A stretch of DNA of 50,589 bases from Planctomycetota bacterium (GTDB taxonomy: Bacteria; Planctomycetota; UBA1135; UBA2386), in assembly GCA_020851075.1 (NCBI GenBank), contig JADZDL010000485.1, positions 1 to 50,589 of the forward strand. Reading direction: 5' to 3'. Below are positions 1-9,394 of this stretch, one piece after another (the stretch's first letter is position 1; the number at the start of each line of letters is the position of its first letter). Both the position numbers and the translations under genes were made by a program. The notes below the pieces were generated by a model, which was given only the letters and a program-made list of their open reading frames with translations, did no database searches and was not told the origin of the DNA.

Positions 1-288
1 GTGATGCCACCGAAGCGCACCGCGCATTTCACGTGCTGCCTCTGCCTGTTCAGCCCCGCGGGGCGCATGCTGGTGACGATCGAAGAACAGTGCAAGGGCA
101 CCTTGCTCAGCGAGCCCTCCGGCACGGGCGGCTTCGGCTACGACCCGATCTTCGTGCCGCAGGAGTTCGATGGCGATCCGTCGAAGACGTTTGCGCAGCT
201 CGATCCGGCGACCAAGGACCGGCTGAGCCATCGCGGCAAAGCGCTGCGCAAACTCATCGCGAAGCTGCCGGACCTCATGAAGGGTTGA
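1..288 (+). CDS. rdgB: Non-canonical purine NTP pyrophosphatase (RdgB/HAM1 family), 3' part only
   Basis: This is the C-terminal 95 residues of a gene whose 5' part lies before the window. The RdgB/HAM1 family hydrolyses XTP, dITP and ITP to monophosphates and keeps deaminated purines out of nucleic acids in the cytoplasm. The visible hallmarks are the GGFGYDPIF motif (about residues 43-51), a TFAQLD stretch where the family has TFAEL, and the K..LSHRGKAL motif (about residues 73-81) that contacts the base and phosphates. The GTG at base 1 is unlikely to be the true start, because family members are about 190-200 residues and the upstream nucleotide-binding half is missing. The gene ends 61 bases before an ABC ATPase gene on the same strand, so the two may be co-transcribed. 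Confidence 0.9.
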   Translation: MMPPKRTAHFTCCLCLFSPAGRMLVTIEEQCKGTLLSEPSGTGGFGYDPIFVPQEFDGDPSKTFAQLDPATKDRLSHRGKALRKLIAKLPDLMKG

Positions 289-349
289 CCATCGCGGCGG
301 GCCATCACAGACTGGGCAAGAACGGCCTGGTCCCGCATGATCCCGCCCC

Positions 350-1120
350 ATGATCTCGATTCAGGGGCTGACGAAGGTCTTCGGCACGCAGGTCGCCGTC
401 GACAATCTGTCCTTCGATGTCGCGCCGGGCACGATCCTCGGCCTGCTCGGGCCCAACGGCGCCGGCAAGACCACGACGCTGAAGATGATCACGGGCATGC
501 TCGAGCCGACCTCGGGCACGGCGCAGATCTGCGGCATCGACATCGTGCGCCAGCCGATCGAAGCCAAGCGCCAGCTCGGTTTCGTGCCCGACTCGGGCGC
601 CGTCTACGAAGCGCTGACCGGCCTCGAGTTCCTGCTCATGATCGCGTCGCTGTATGGCATCGACGAAGGGCAGGCGCGAATGCGCATTCGTCAGTTCCTC
701 GACTTCTTTGACCTCGACGAGAAGACGCTCGAAGGCAAGCTGCTCGGCGCCTACTCCAAAGGCATGCGGCGCAAGATCGTGATCACGGCCGCGCTGCTGC
801 ACAACCCGCGCGTCGTACTGCTCGACGAGCCACTCGACGGCCTCGACGCCAACGCCGCCGTCGGCTTCAAGGCGCTGCTCGAAACGCTCGCACGCGAAGG
901 CAAGACGATCGTCTACAGCTCGCACGTGCTCGATGTCGTCGAACGCGTCTGCAATCGCATCGCGATCATCGCGCAAGGCAAACTGCTCGTCGACGGCCCA
1001 CCCGCCGACCTCATCCATCAACACCGCGCCACCAGCCTCGAGAACCTGTTCACGAGCCTCACGGGGCTCAGCGGCCACGAAGCGCGCGCCGAAGCGTTCG
1101 CGAAGAGTCTGCTGCCATGA
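350..1120 (+). CDS. ABC transporter ATP-binding protein
   Basis: This 256-residue protein is the nucleotide-binding subunit of an ABC transporter, most like the exporter or ABC-2 type. It shows Walker A GPNGAGKTT (residues 34-42), a signature loop YSKGM (135-139) in place of the usual LSGGQ, Walker B VVLLDE with the catalytic Glu (155-160), a D-loop GLD and an SSH switch histidine. The YS.GM signature is common among ATPases of ABC-2 type exporters. The stop codon overlaps the start of the following membrane gene by four bases (ATGA), so the two are very probably translationally coupled and form one transporter. There is no clear Shine-Dalgarno sequence before the ATG at 350; this start is chosen because the family N-terminus (ISIQGLTKVFG) begins there. 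The substrate is unknown. Confidence 0.92.
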   Translation: MISIQGLTKVFGTQVAVDNLSFDVAPGTILGLLGPNGAGKTTTLKMITGMLEPTSGTAQICGIDIVRQPIEAKRQLGFVPDSGAVYEALTGLEFLLMIASLYGIDEGQARMRIRQFLDFFDLDEKTLEGKLLGAYSKGMRRKIVITAALLHNPRVVLLDEPLDGLDANAAVGFKALLETLAREGKTIVYSSHVLDVVERVCNRIAIIAQGKLLVDGPPADLIHQHRATSLENLFTSLTGLSGHEARAEAFAKSLLP

Positions 1121-2751
1121 GCACCAAGACTCCGCCCTCGCCGGAGAAGGTGCTGCGCACGCTGTTCTGGCAACTGCTGTTTCGCGGCCGCTCGGCGCCG
1201 CACATGAACCAGCACCGCAAGCGCAAGCAGATAAGCCTCACGGGCACGATCCTCATCTACGCATTGTTTGGCCTGATGCCGGCGATGGGCATCTTCGCCA
1301 TGCCGCAGCTGGCATTCGCCAGCCTGCTGCACTCCTTCACGTTCCTGTTTGCGTCGCTGACGCTCGCCTCCAGCGCCGGCACGATGCTGTTCATGCGCGA
1401 GGAGGCCGAGATCCTGCTGCATCGCCCGATCCGGCCACAGGAACTGCTGCGCGCGAAATGCCACGTGCTGGTCAAGTTCTCCCTGATCCTCGCGTTTGCG
1501 CTCAACTTCGCCGGCTTCTTCACCGGCACCTTCGCCAAGAACGGCTCGCTGCTCTTCCTGCCGGCGCATGCACTCGCCACGGTGCTGCTCATGGTGTTTT
1601 CGGCGGCACTCATCGTGCTCGTCTACAACCTGTGTCTCAAGTGGTTTGGCCGCGAACGCTTCGACAACCTGCTCACGCTGCTGCAGACGGTGCTGACGAT
1701 CGTGATGATCGCCGGCAGTCAATTGATGCCGCGCTTCATGCGCATGGACGCGATGCAGAACATCGACGTCTCCCATGGCTGGATGCCATTCCTGCCGCCC
1801 GTCTGGTTTGGCTCGATCGACGGCCTGCTCTGCGGCTCGGTCACTCTCGCCGAAGCCTGGCTGCCCGCCGCACTCGGGATCGGCGCCACCACGATCCTGG
1901 TCTGGCTCGCCTTCGTGCGCCTCGGTTCTGCCTACGGCATCGGCCTGCAGGCACTGAACGAAGGCGCCGGCGTGGCTCCCGACAAACCGCGCAGCCGCCT
2001 GCTCGCCAAACTCGTCGCCGCTGCACCCCTGCGCTGGTGGCTGCGCGATCCCATCGAACGCCAATCGTTCCTGCTCACGAGCGCCTACCTATGGCGCGAT
2101 CGCGAAACGAAACTGAAGCTCTACCCGGGCCTCGCCCCGATGCTGATCATGCCGCTCATCATGGTGCTCGGGCCAGGTGGCAGGCGCAGTGCGGGAGACG
2201 ACGGCACCGGCCCTTCGCTCATCATGGCCTGCTTCGCGCTCGGCTACCTCGGCATCGTTCCGCTGCAGGCCATGCTGTTCTTGCACCGCACCGAACACTG
2301 GCGCGCCGCCGAGGTGTTCCGCTACGCGCCGGTGCCGCACTGGACACCACTCTTCCACGGCTCGCGCAAGGCCGTGCTGTGGTGGCTCGCCTTCCCGGTC
2401 ACCGTGATCATAGGCGCGATCATGAGCGCAATCCTCGGCTCGCCGGCGCCGATGTTCATCGCCGCCGCCGCGCTCGTGATGCTGCCCGTCTACTCGCTGC
2501 TGCCTGGCGTCGTGAAGACGTGGATCCCACTCTCACAACCCAACCAGGATCAGCGCGATCCCGGCATGGGCTGCCTCGTCATGGGCGGCGTCGTCATCGC
2601 CGGCATGGCGACCTCGGGCATCGCCGCGTGGGCCGAATCCTACGGCTATCTCTGGATCGCGGTCCTCGGCGCCGTGCTGCTGAGCATCGTGCTGCAGAAG
2701 ACATTCGTGAGCATGATGCGGGAACGGGTCTGGTATCCGGACGAGGATTGA
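1117..2751 (+). CDS. Multi-pass membrane protein, probable ABC transporter permease
   Basis: This 544-residue protein has an N-terminal cytoplasmic stretch rich in basic residues followed by many hydrophobic segments. They include ILIYALFGLMPAMGIFAM near residue 48, further spans near 75-95, 120-140, 150-170 and 190-205, then a second hydrophobic cluster in the C-terminal half. I do not recognise a named family by motif. The ATGA overlap with the upstream ATPase gene makes it the likely transmembrane partner. The central loop (about residues 270-330) is hydrophilic and contains a WWLRDPIERQSF stretch, possibly a coupling region. The long hydrophobic stretches and length suit a large ABC-2-like exporter permease. 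The cargo cannot be told from the sequence. Confidence 0.75.
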   Translation: MSTKTPPSPEKVLRTLFWQLLFRGRSAPHMNQHRKRKQISLTGTILIYALFGLMPAMGIFAMPQLAFASLLHSFTFLFASLTLASSAGTMLFMREEAEILLHRPIRPQELLRAKCHVLVKFSLILAFALNFAGFFTGTFAKNGSLLFLPAHALATVLLMVFSAALIVLVYNLCLKWFGRERFDNLLTLLQTVLTIVMIAGSQLMPRFMRMDAMQNIDVSHGWMPFLPPVWFGSIDGLLCGSVTLAEAWLPAALGIGATTILVWLAFVRLGSAYGIGLQALNEGAGVAPDKPRSRLLAKLVAAAPLRWWLRDPIERQSFLLTSAYLWRDRETKLKLYPGLAPMLIMPLIMVLGPGGRRSAGDDGTGPSLIMACFALGYLGIVPLQAMLFLHRTEHWRAAEVFRYAPVPHWTPLFHGSRKAVLWWLAFPVTVIIGAIMSAILGSPAPMFIAAAALVMLPVYSLLPGVVKTWIPLSQPNQDQRDPGMGCLVMGGVVIAGMATSGIAAWAESYGYLWIAVLGAVLLSIVLQKTFVSMMRERVWYPDED

Positions 2752-2753
2752 GG

Positions 2754-2777
2754 CGCGGACCGTTCTGTTGGTTCGCG
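2754..2777. terminator. Hairpin between convergent genes
   Basis: CGCGGACC (2754-2761) can pair with GGTTCGCG (2770-2777) across an 8-base loop, giving an 8-bp stem with one G-U pair. It fills the 27-base gap between the converging permease gene and the exported-protein gene at 2779-3795, so it could end transcripts from both sides. There is no T-tract, so intrinsic termination is uncertain. Confidence 0.4.
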
Positions 2778-2778
2778 G

Positions 2779-3795
2779 CTAGAACGCCGTCGGCTCCACA
2801 CCATTGCTCAGCGTGAACCCAGCCGGATTGGCCGGATCGAGCACGGCAACCTGGGTGTTGAACATCGCGGCGACACCGGGTGGCACGTTCAACTGCAGGT
2901 CGAAGCGGCCGTTCGCGTCCAGCAGCGCCAACGTGGTCGCCATCGGCGGTGTAAGCAGGTCGCAGCCGTTCCCGGCCGGAATCGTGGCGCGACCAAGGCC
3001 CCACACATACACCGCAACACCGTTCGCAGGCGCATTGCCGACCGCGAGGTGGATGGTGCCGCCGCCCGTCACATCGCCGCTGTCGACGAGCACCGGTGTC
3101 AGGCCGTTGGTGCCCGGGCAGGCACCATTGCTGCCGTAACCGTAGTGAATGCGCGCGACGCAGAACGCGTAGTTCAGCGAGGTCGCCGTGGTCGCCTGGA
3201 ACCCGGTCGTCGAGATCGCCTGGCCATGCACCGCCGTGTTGGAGGGCACCTGCTCAAAGAAGATCGACGTCGGATCGTTGCTGCCCGGGTGCGAAAACTG
3301 GATGCCGAGGTCGCCGCCCGAATAGGGGAACGGCACCTGGAAATCGAAGAAGAACGTGCCCCACGCGTTGGGCACGGGCGCGCTCGGGTTGGTGTTGGTG
3401 AACGCACCGGCCTGCACCACCATCACGCCATCGCGCGCCAGCAGCGGCGTGCCTGAGAAGTTGTTGAGGAACGTGCTGGTCCACGAAGTGGTCGGCAGCG
3501 CGTCACCGATCAGGATTTCGTAGTCGTTGAACGTGACGTCCGATAGCGGCCAGACGGCAGCGTTTGTCGTGGTGAGACCGGCGCGCAGACTCACGCCGAC
3601 GATCAGCGAACCCGCCGGGATCGCCGCGAGTTCACTCGCATTGATGCCCATCATGTAGGTGCGCGGATTGCCGGAATTGCGCAACGGGTTGTTGAGGACC
3701 GTGGTCGCCGCGGTGTTGGCGCTGAGGTTGGGAACAACGACGCTCTGCGCACAGAGCGCACTGGCGCAGGCGATGGCGGAAACGAGGCGAAGCAT
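2779..3795 (-). CDS. Exported protein of unknown function with shared C-terminal domain
   Basis: This 338-residue protein begins with a signal peptide (MLRLVSAIACASALCAQ) whose probable cleavage leaves Gln at the mature N-terminus. The open frame extends further upstream, but the ATG at 3795 is preceded by AGGAGA at good spacing and starts the signal peptide, so it is preferred. The middle part (about residues 30-215) looks like a beta-rich extracellular domain with many Asn, Thr, Gly and Phe residues. From about residue 218 the protein has the segment shared by several exported proteins of this window: an ACPGTNG start, an LDPANP motif and a terminal SNG. The function is unknown; secretion or surface location is inferred. 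It converges with the ABC permease gene, with a hairpin between them. Confidence 0.85.
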   Translation of the reverse strand: MLRLVSAIACASALCAQSVVVPNLSANTAATTVLNNPLRNSGNPRTYMMGINASELAAIPAGSLIVGVSLRAGLTTTNAAVWPLSDVTFNDYEILIGDALPTTSWTSTFLNNFSGTPLLARDGVMVVQAGAFTNTNPSAPVPNAWGTFFFDFQVPFPYSGGDLGIQFSHPGSNDPTSIFFEQVPSNTAVHGQAISTTGFQATTATSLNYAFCVARIHYGYGSNGACPGTNGLTPVLVDSGDVTGGGTIHLAVGNAPANGVAVYVWGLGRATIPAGNGCDLLTPPMATTLALLDANGRFDLQLNVPPGVAAMFNTQVAVLDPANPAGFTLSNGVEPTAF

Positions 3796-3946
3796 GGTGG
3801 AGTCTCCTGGGCCACCGGAATGGTGGGGGCTGCGGATCTTGGCACAGCTCGCGGGGTGGGGCCAGCCCCTGCGCGGGGCGATGAGGCTAGCTGGAGCCCG
3901 CCACCACCTTCCCCCCATCCCGCGGCGCATCACCGCCAGCTTCGCA

Positions 3947-3976
3947 CCGCAGCGGCACCCCAAGGCACCGCTGCGG
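3947..3976 (-). terminator. Strong hairpin just after the 3986-6436 gene
   Basis: On the minus strand CCGCAGCGG (3976-3968) pairs perfectly with CCGCTGCGG (3955-3947). The stem continues inward with two G-U and two G-C pairs to a 4-base TTGG loop, about 13 pairs in all. It begins 10 bases after the stop codon of the 816-residue exported-protein gene. No T-run follows, but position and stability support a transcript end or 3' stabilising stem. Confidence 0.6.
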
Positions 3977-3985
3977 TTCGTGCGG

Positions 3986-6436
3986 CTACTTGATGATCGG
4001 CACGTTCAAACGCTGCGTGCTGTAGAAGATGCTGCTCGCCGGATCCAGGATCCAATCCTGGAAGTAGAGCGTGTCACTGGCGAGGAACTCCGGCAGCGAC
4101 AGCTGGACGAACACGTTGGAGCCGATCGCCAACGGCATCACACCAAGGAAGCTCGGGCCGACGTTCTGCACGAGCAGGCGGCAACCCGGCCAGACGGCGG
4201 CGTTCACGACCGGCACGTTCTGCGTGCCAAACGACAGCAGCACGAAGTGGAGCGCGTTCGCCGGCGCGCCACTGACCGAAACACCACTGAACTGGTGGCC
4301 GATCTGCTGGCTGTTGTAGATGGGCCAGCTTGGCACTGCCGTCGAACAACCGATGCCCGCGACCGAGGCAGCCACCGGCGCCGGATAGCTGAAGTTGTTG
4401 GCGTAGACTTCGTGGGCGCTGCCGGCCGTCGTGCTCGCCGCGGCCAGGTCGTTTTGCGCCCAGACCGTAGCCATCTCGTCGTGATCGTCGTCAAACACCA
4501 TGCCGCCGACATCACCCGAGAAACCCGTCGGGGCGGCGTAGAGGATTGCGCCTTCCAGCTCACCACCTTGGAAACCAAGGCGATCGATGTAGACATAGCC
4601 CGAGGCCGCCGACACGTAAGCGCGATCACTCAGGGAGCTCACGGCCCAGTGCGAATCGGTGTTGCTGTCATACGCGACATCACCCACGCGCCAGCGACGA
4701 TCCGAGTGCACGCCCCAGAGCGTGGTCGGCGTGAAGTGGTCCGCGGTGCCGTTGTTTGGCCAGTTGAAGCGTTCGACTTCGACGCTGTCGCCGTTGATCA
4801 AGCCCGTCTTGAAGTTGATCAAGCTCAGTGACCCACCCGCAAAGGCACACATGTAGCGGCCTCCGGCACCGGCGACCACCGGGCCGAGCTGGTGACGCGG
4901 GCGCGCCGTGTCGGTTGCAGCCGCTGGGAACCAGATTGAGGTCGTCTGCGCGCCGAGCGAGTTGACCTGGCGTGCGATGGCATCCCAGTCATCCCCGGTG
5001 AGCGAGTTGTTGTACTCCTGGAAGACGACGACCCAAGTCGTGTTTGTTGCCGAAGTCGGCGCCGCCTGCTTGTTCACGGCCGGACGTTCGTCGTCGGCAT
5101 TCGCCTGCGTCGTTCCTGCGTTGATGAGGAAAGGCGTTCCTTCGACCGCGGTCGCCGCGCTGATATCCAGCGTGCGTGCCCAGATCTCACTGTTGACGCC
5201 GTTGACGAGCGTGGCGCCAGCATCGCGCTGCGACACGATCAAGAACTTGTCACCAGAGCTGTTCAATAGCGTGCCACCGACGTCGGGCCGCCAATCCTGA
5301 TAGGTGCCGACGTTCGACGACAGGAAGACGACGCTGGTCTGCAGCGTGAGATCGCCCGAATCGTGGATGTGGCACCGGATCGCCGAGGTGCCACCCGTGA
5401 AGAGACGATCAAACACCGCGCAGTACTTCTGCGGCGCATCGGCCGCCGCGACGCGGATCTGGTCATGGCTCCAGCTCGTGGTGATGTCATTCCAGACCTG
5501 GCTGCCCGAGCCAGTGCTGTAGTCGTCGGCCAGGATATATGCGTACAGGTCCTTGTCCGTGGCCGAAGCCGTGCGGATGAACACGTACATCTTCTGGTTG
5601 CCGGTGTCGTCGCGACACAGGTCCACCGATTCGCGCAAGGTGCCAAAATCGACACGGGTCGGAGTGATCAGCGGATCGACCACCACCGGGTAGCTCGCCT
5701 TGGCCAGCCACTCACCATTGACGTGGATGCGCAGCGTGCCAGCCTCAAAGCTCGTCTCGGCAGAGACCTTCTGGCCCGTGGCGTCCACGGCGTAGGCTTC
5801 GCCGTAGGTAATGATGTTGCGGCCTTCGGCGTCAAAGAAGGGAATGGGCCGATGGGCTGGCCCAACATTGTCGGCCCGCAGGCCGGTTTCAACGCGCCCC
5901 TCGACGATGAGGTCGCCGGTCCCCTGGGGACGACGATCGATCACGAACGACTGCTCAAGGCCTTCCTCGCGCACATCGTAGACCTCGGTGATTCCACCGA
6001 ATTGGTAACGATACTGATAGGTCGTCTGCGCGCGCGCCGCAACTTGCTGCGCATCAAGCAATTCGGTGTTACCGACGCGCACTGCGGTCGTGTGCCACGA
6101 GAACGGCTGGTTGTGTGGATAGGCTGCACCAAGGTACGGAACGAACGTCATATCGCCCGCGAAACCGACCTTGTACTTCGTGCCGGCAGCCCAGATGCCA
6201 TACGCGCCGCCGACCGGGTCGGCTTCTTGCGTGTGGATCGGGGTCCGCGACACGGACAGTGCCACAGCTGCATCGAGAGAGGCGGACGGCGTCGCGGCCG
6301 GCTGCTGGACTTCGTCACGCTGCAGCAGCGGCACACCCGAAGTCGGGCGTACAGCGCTGCGTACAGCGTCGGGATCCTGGGCGGCAAGGGAGCCGGCCAG
6401 AACAGAAAGGAACAAGACAGGGGAAACGAGATTCAT
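3986..6436 (-). CDS. Large exported protein of unknown function with shared C-terminal domain
   Basis: This 816-residue protein has a signal peptide (MNLVSPVLFLSVLAGSLAAQ) with Gln at the predicted mature N-terminus. The ATG at 6436 is chosen over an in-frame upstream start because GGAGAA lies just before it. The mature protein is predicted to be beta-rich, with repeated aromatic and Asp/Asn-rich strands and recurring DD and TW motifs (for example FDDDHDEMATVWAQNDLAAA near residue 665), which may indicate a beta-propeller or repeat architecture. The last ~125 residues match the shared tail pattern: an IGCS start, a PGCRLLVQN strand, an LPEFLASDTLYFQDW strand and ILDPAS. Without enzyme motifs I cannot assign a function. 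It is probably a cell-surface or secreted protein. Confidence 0.85.
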   Translation of the reverse strand: MNLVSPVLFLSVLAGSLAAQDPDAVRSAVRPTSGVPLLQRDEVQQPAATPSASLDAAVALSVSRTPIHTQEADPVGGAYGIWAAGTKYKVGFAGDMTFVPYLGAAYPHNQPFSWHTTAVRVGNTELLDAQQVAARAQTTYQYRYQFGGITEVYDVREEGLEQSFVIDRRPQGTGDLIVEGRVETGLRADNVGPAHRPIPFFDAEGRNIITYGEAYAVDATGQKVSAETSFEAGTLRIHVNGEWLAKASYPVVVDPLITPTRVDFGTLRESVDLCRDDTGNQKMYVFIRTASATDKDLYAYILADDYSTGSGSQVWNDITTSWSHDQIRVAAADAPQKYCAVFDRLFTGGTSAIRCHIHDSGDLTLQTSVVFLSSNVGTYQDWRPDVGGTLLNSSGDKFLIVSQRDAGATLVNGVNSEIWARTLDISAATAVEGTPFLINAGTTQANADDERPAVNKQAAPTSATNTTWVVVFQEYNNSLTGDDWDAIARQVNSLGAQTTSIWFPAAATDTARPRHQLGPVVAGAGGRYMCAFAGGSLSLINFKTGLINGDSVEVERFNWPNNGTADHFTPTTLWGVHSDRRWRVGDVAYDSNTDSHWAVSSLSDRAYVSAASGYVYIDRLGFQGGELEGAILYAAPTGFSGDVGGMVFDDDHDEMATVWAQNDLAAASTTAGSAHEVYANNFSYPAPVAASVAGIGCSTAVPSWPIYNSQQIGHQFSGVSVSGAPANALHFVLLSFGTQNVPVVNAAVWPGCRLLVQNVGPSFLGVMPLAIGSNVFVQLSLPEFLASDTLYFQDWILDPASSIFYSTQRLNVPIIK

Positions 6437-6696
6437 GGCTTCTCCAGGTGATAGGTGGATGAGGGACGCCAGCGCCCCAATTGGTAGCAGCGCTTTGGGC
6501 ACATGAATCCGGATGGACATTCTGTGCTATTTTTTTGCGTCACGAAGGCGCTCACCCACTGGCAGGGCTGCTTCACGACGCGTTCACACAATTCGAGCCG
6601 AAGGAACTTCACGCGCGGTTGACGGCCACTTGCCGCGTGTTTGCGAGCATCAGCACCGGCCAGTTCGGCCCCACCAAACCTGCTGAGGAGAGAACT
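6437..6696. other. Divergent intergenic region
   Basis: This 260-base spacer separates two divergent exported-protein genes and must hold both promoters. It is less GC-rich than its surroundings and carries a run of seven T at about 6529-6535. I could not identify a convincing -35/-10 pair. GGAGAA precedes the minus-strand start and GAGGAGA precedes the plus-strand start. Confidence 0.5.
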
Positions 6697-7782
6697 ATGA
6701 CCAGCTCGCACATCTGTCTTGCCGCGCTGCTTTCGGCGCTTCCCCTGTTTGCCCAGAACCCGACTGTCGACATGAACTTGTGGACGGTAGAGGACATCAA
6801 CGGCGCCGGTCCCTGGACCATCGATGCGCAACGACTCTGGGCCGAGACGACCAACACGGTCAACACGGACTGCTCCGTTTTCTACAGCGACTTCGACGTG
6901 GCGTTTCTCGAGGTCCGCATGCGCATCGACGCCTCCGGCGGCGATGACGACCTGCCGGGCTTCGTGCTCGGCTGGCAACCCGGCGACAGCGTCAACGCAA
7001 CGGCCGACTTCCTCGTCGTTGATTGGAAACGCATCACGCAGACCTACCAGGATTGGGGCACCTCGAGTGTTGGCCTCGCCGTCTCGCGCCAGACCGGCCC
7101 GATCACGCGCGGCTACGGCAATGGCCCGATCGACCTCTGGTCGCACACGATCAACTGCACCGAACTCCAACGCGGTGCGACACTTGGGTCGACCGGTTGG
7201 GCCTTCAACACCGACTACCACTTCCGCGTGATCTACACGCCCGGCAGCGTCGACATCTGGCTCAACGGTGTACACGAGTTCAGCCTCACCGGCACGTTCA
7301 CGCCGGGTCGTTTCGGCTGCTACAACTACTCACAATCGAAGACCGGCTTCCAGTTCCCGATCCAGGGGGCTTTCAACCTGTTTGGCACTGGCTGCCCTGG
7401 CACGGCGGGCACCCCCTACATGTTCTGCCCGGTGACGCCCTATGTCGGCAGTTCGCTGCCGCTGATCACCGCCAACCTCAACCCCGGCGCTTTGCCCCTG
7501 ACCTTGGTTGGCGCCTCTCGTACCAACCTCGGCGGCGCGCCACTGCCAATCGACCTTGCCGCCTACGGTGCTGCGGGCTGCAGCCTGTTCGTGAGCGCGG
7601 ACCTGCTCATGTTCTCGACCAATTACCAGGGCACGGCCTACACGACCTTCCAGTTGCCGGCTTCGCTGCCCCCCAGCAGCACGCCAATCCTGTTCGTGCA
7701 GAGCATGATCCTGGACCCGACCGCCAATACGCTCGGAGTCCTGATGTCCAACGCCGGTGAGATCGCCGTCGGTATCCGGTGA
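6697..7782 (+). CDS. Exported thrombospondin C-terminal-domain-like protein
   Basis: This 361-residue protein has a signal peptide (MTSSHICLAALLSALPLFAQ) with Gln at the predicted mature N-terminus. The ATG at 6697 is preceded by GAGGAGA. Residues about 36-222 resemble the C-terminal domain of animal thrombospondins and COMP: DDDLPGFVLGWQ (residues 83-94), the strand VDWKRITQTYQDW (108-120), an LWSHT segment and a late GRFGCYNYSQSKTGFQ strand. In thrombospondins this L-lectin-like beta-sandwich binds calcium and cell-surface or matrix partners. Residues about 229-361 form the shared C-terminal tail: TGCPGTAGTP, AAGCSLFVS, ILDPTANTLG and MSN. The role is probably extracellular ligand or matrix binding, by inference. 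It converges with the chemoreceptor gene. Confidence 0.82.
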   Translation: MTSSHICLAALLSALPLFAQNPTVDMNLWTVEDINGAGPWTIDAQRLWAETTNTVNTDCSVFYSDFDVAFLEVRMRIDASGGDDDLPGFVLGWQPGDSVNATADFLVVDWKRITQTYQDWGTSSVGLAVSRQTGPITRGYGNGPIDLWSHTINCTELQRGATLGSTGWAFNTDYHFRVIYTPGSVDIWLNGVHEFSLTGTFTPGRFGCYNYSQSKTGFQFPIQGAFNLFGTGCPGTAGTPYMFCPVTPYVGSSLPLITANLNPGALPLTLVGASRTNLGGAPLPIDLAAYGAAGCSLFVSADLLMFSTNYQGTAYTTFQLPASLPPSSTPILFVQSMILDPTANTLGVLMSNAGEIAVGIR

Positions 7783-7789
7783 CGTTGGG

Positions 7790-7814
7790 GCGGCGCTGGC
7801 TACCGCATCGCCGC
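7790..7814. terminator. Possible hairpin between convergent genes
   Basis: GCGGCG (7790-7795) can pair with CGCCGC (7809-7814) across a 13-base loop, within the 40-base gap between the converging genes ending at 7782 and 7823. The stem is short and no T-tract follows. Confidence 0.3.
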
Positions 7815-7822
7815 GGGCGGAC

Positions 7823-9394
7823 TCAGGTCCGATAGTTGGCAACCGAACCAGCCAACTGCTGCACCGCCTCTTCGCTGCCAACCGCCAGGTTGGCGAGATC
7901 GTCGGCCTCCCGCGCCGAGTCCTGGGTGCCCTGCGAGATCGTCTGCAGCCCATTTTCCATCGAATCGGTCTGCGAGCCGATCTCGTTCGAGCCGGCCGCG
8001 ATCTGCTGCAGGATGTGCGAAACGCGGCTCGAATCCTCATCGATCGCGACGAATGAAGCCGTCGCGCGTTGGGCCACTGCTGCACCGTGGTCGGCGCGGC
8101 GCTTGCTCTCTTCGATCATCTGCGACGTGCCCCTGGCGGCTTCGGCGGCGCGCTGGGCAAGGTTGCGCACTTCTTCGGCGACCACGGCGAAACCCTTGCC
8201 GGCCTCACCAGCGCGCGCGGCCTCGACGGCGGCATTGAGGGCCAGCAGGTTGGTCTGGAAGGCGATGTCGTCGATCACCTTGATCACCTTGCCCACTTCG
8301 GTGCTGGCGTTGGTGATATCCGTCATCGCGGTGGCGAGCCCGTTCATCTCCTGCCGGCCATCCGCAGTGCTCTGGCTCGACTTGCGGGCCAGTTCGTTCA
8401 CTTCCGCGAGGAACTGCTTGTTCTTGCCAATCGCCGCGCCGATCTCGCGCATCGAAGCCGTGATCTCCTGAAGGCCGGACGCCTGTTGACTGGCGCGCGC
8501 CGCCATCGAACGGCTGGCGGCGGCCACCTTGGTGGCGGTGGAGAGGCCACTGTCAGAACTCTGCTTCACGTGACCGATCGTGGCGCGCAGCGACTGCGCC
8601 ATGCCCGACATGGCCAGGCTCAGGTCGCCGACTTCGTCGCCGCCACTGACGGTCGTGGTCGCCGTGAAATCGCCCGCCGCGATCTGGCCAGCGAGGCCGA
8701 CGAGTGCTTGTACGCGGCGCACGAGCCGTCGACCGATCCACCAAGAACCCACCAGCGCGAACGCGGTGCCGCCAAGCGACAGTGCGAGGATCGACATCTG
8801 CGTCGTGGAGGCGAGCCCGATGGCCGCTTCGCTGGCGGAATTGGCATCATGCTCGATGGCCTCGCCGAGCGCTTCGTTGGCAGTCTCCAACTCGTCGAAG
8901 GCGGCCTGGAAACCCTGCATCAAGGCCTTCGCCGGTTGGCTGCCTTGTTGGATCGCGGTCTTCACGAGCTCGTCGCCGAGTCGCGCGTAGTTTTCGATCT
9001 TGGGGCGCGCCGCCGCGACCGCCGCTTTCGTGGCGGGGTAGAGCGGCAGCTGTTCGAGGGCCTGTAGGTGGGATGCAAAGTTGGCCCGGAACGACGCTGC
9101 TTCGGCAACCACGGCCTCTTTGTGCGCCGCGTCCGTGCTGTCGGCCTGCACAATGGCGCTATAGGCGCAGCCCATGAGGCCGTCGTGGTACATGTCGATC
9201 AGGCCCATATGACGCGTTGCTGGCAGCTGGCATCGAGCGACGTCGAGGATCTGCTCGTGCATGGTTCCCGCACCCATGGCGCCGGCAATGCCGACCGTGA
9301 TGGCAGCAACCAGGGACAGACCCGCGAGCAACGCCAGCTTGGCGCCGAGCGGGAAGCGGACACCAGCACGAACCGCAGCAATGGGCTTCGACAT
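7823..9394 (-). CDS. Methyl-accepting chemotaxis protein
   Basis: This 523-residue transmembrane chemoreceptor would signal to a CheA/CheW complex. It has TM1 (about residues 19-41), a ~155-residue alpha-helical sensor region predicted to be periplasmic, TM2 (about 199-220), a HAMP domain (about 221-275) and a cytoplasmic methyl-accepting coiled coil. The conserved hairpin tip is clear: [20 protein letters not shown] (residues 375-394) followed by [18 protein letters not shown]. There is no CheR-binding pentapeptide at the C-terminus, which ends SVANYRT. No che genes are in the window, so this is an orphan receptor. The ATG at 9394 (MSKPIAAV) is preferred to the one at 9412, since AGGAT precedes it. 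The ligand is unknown; the sensor has the helical-bundle look of the 4HB/TarH type. Confidence 0.94.
   Translation of the reverse strand: MSKPIAAVRAGVRFPLGAKLALLAGLSLVAAITVGIAGAMGAGTMHEQILDVARCQLPATRHMGLIDMYHDGLMGCAYSAIVQADSTDAAHKEAVVAEAASFRANFASHLQALEQLPLYPATKAAVAAARPKIENYARLGDELVKTAIQQGSQPAKALMQGFQAAFDELETANEALGEAIEHDANSASEAAIGLASTTQMSILALSLGGTAFALVGSWWIGRRLVRRVQALVGLAGQIAAGDFTATTTVSGGDEVGDLSLAMSGMAQSLRATIGHVKQSSDSGLSTATKVAAASRSMAARASQQASGLQEITASMREIGAAIGKNKQFLAEVNELARKSSQSTADGRQEMNGLATAMTDITNASTEVGKVIKVIDDIAFQTNLLALNAAVEAARAGEAGKGFAVVAEEVRNLAQRAAEAARGTSQMIEESKRRADHGAAVAQRATASFVAIDEDSSRVSHILQQIAAGSNEIGSQTDSMENGLQTISQGTQDSAREADDLANLAVGSEEAVQQLAGSVANYRT

Noticed and set aside
5363..6451. 362-residue plus-strand open frame
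   Set aside because: Antisense to the 816-residue exported-protein gene; no motifs.
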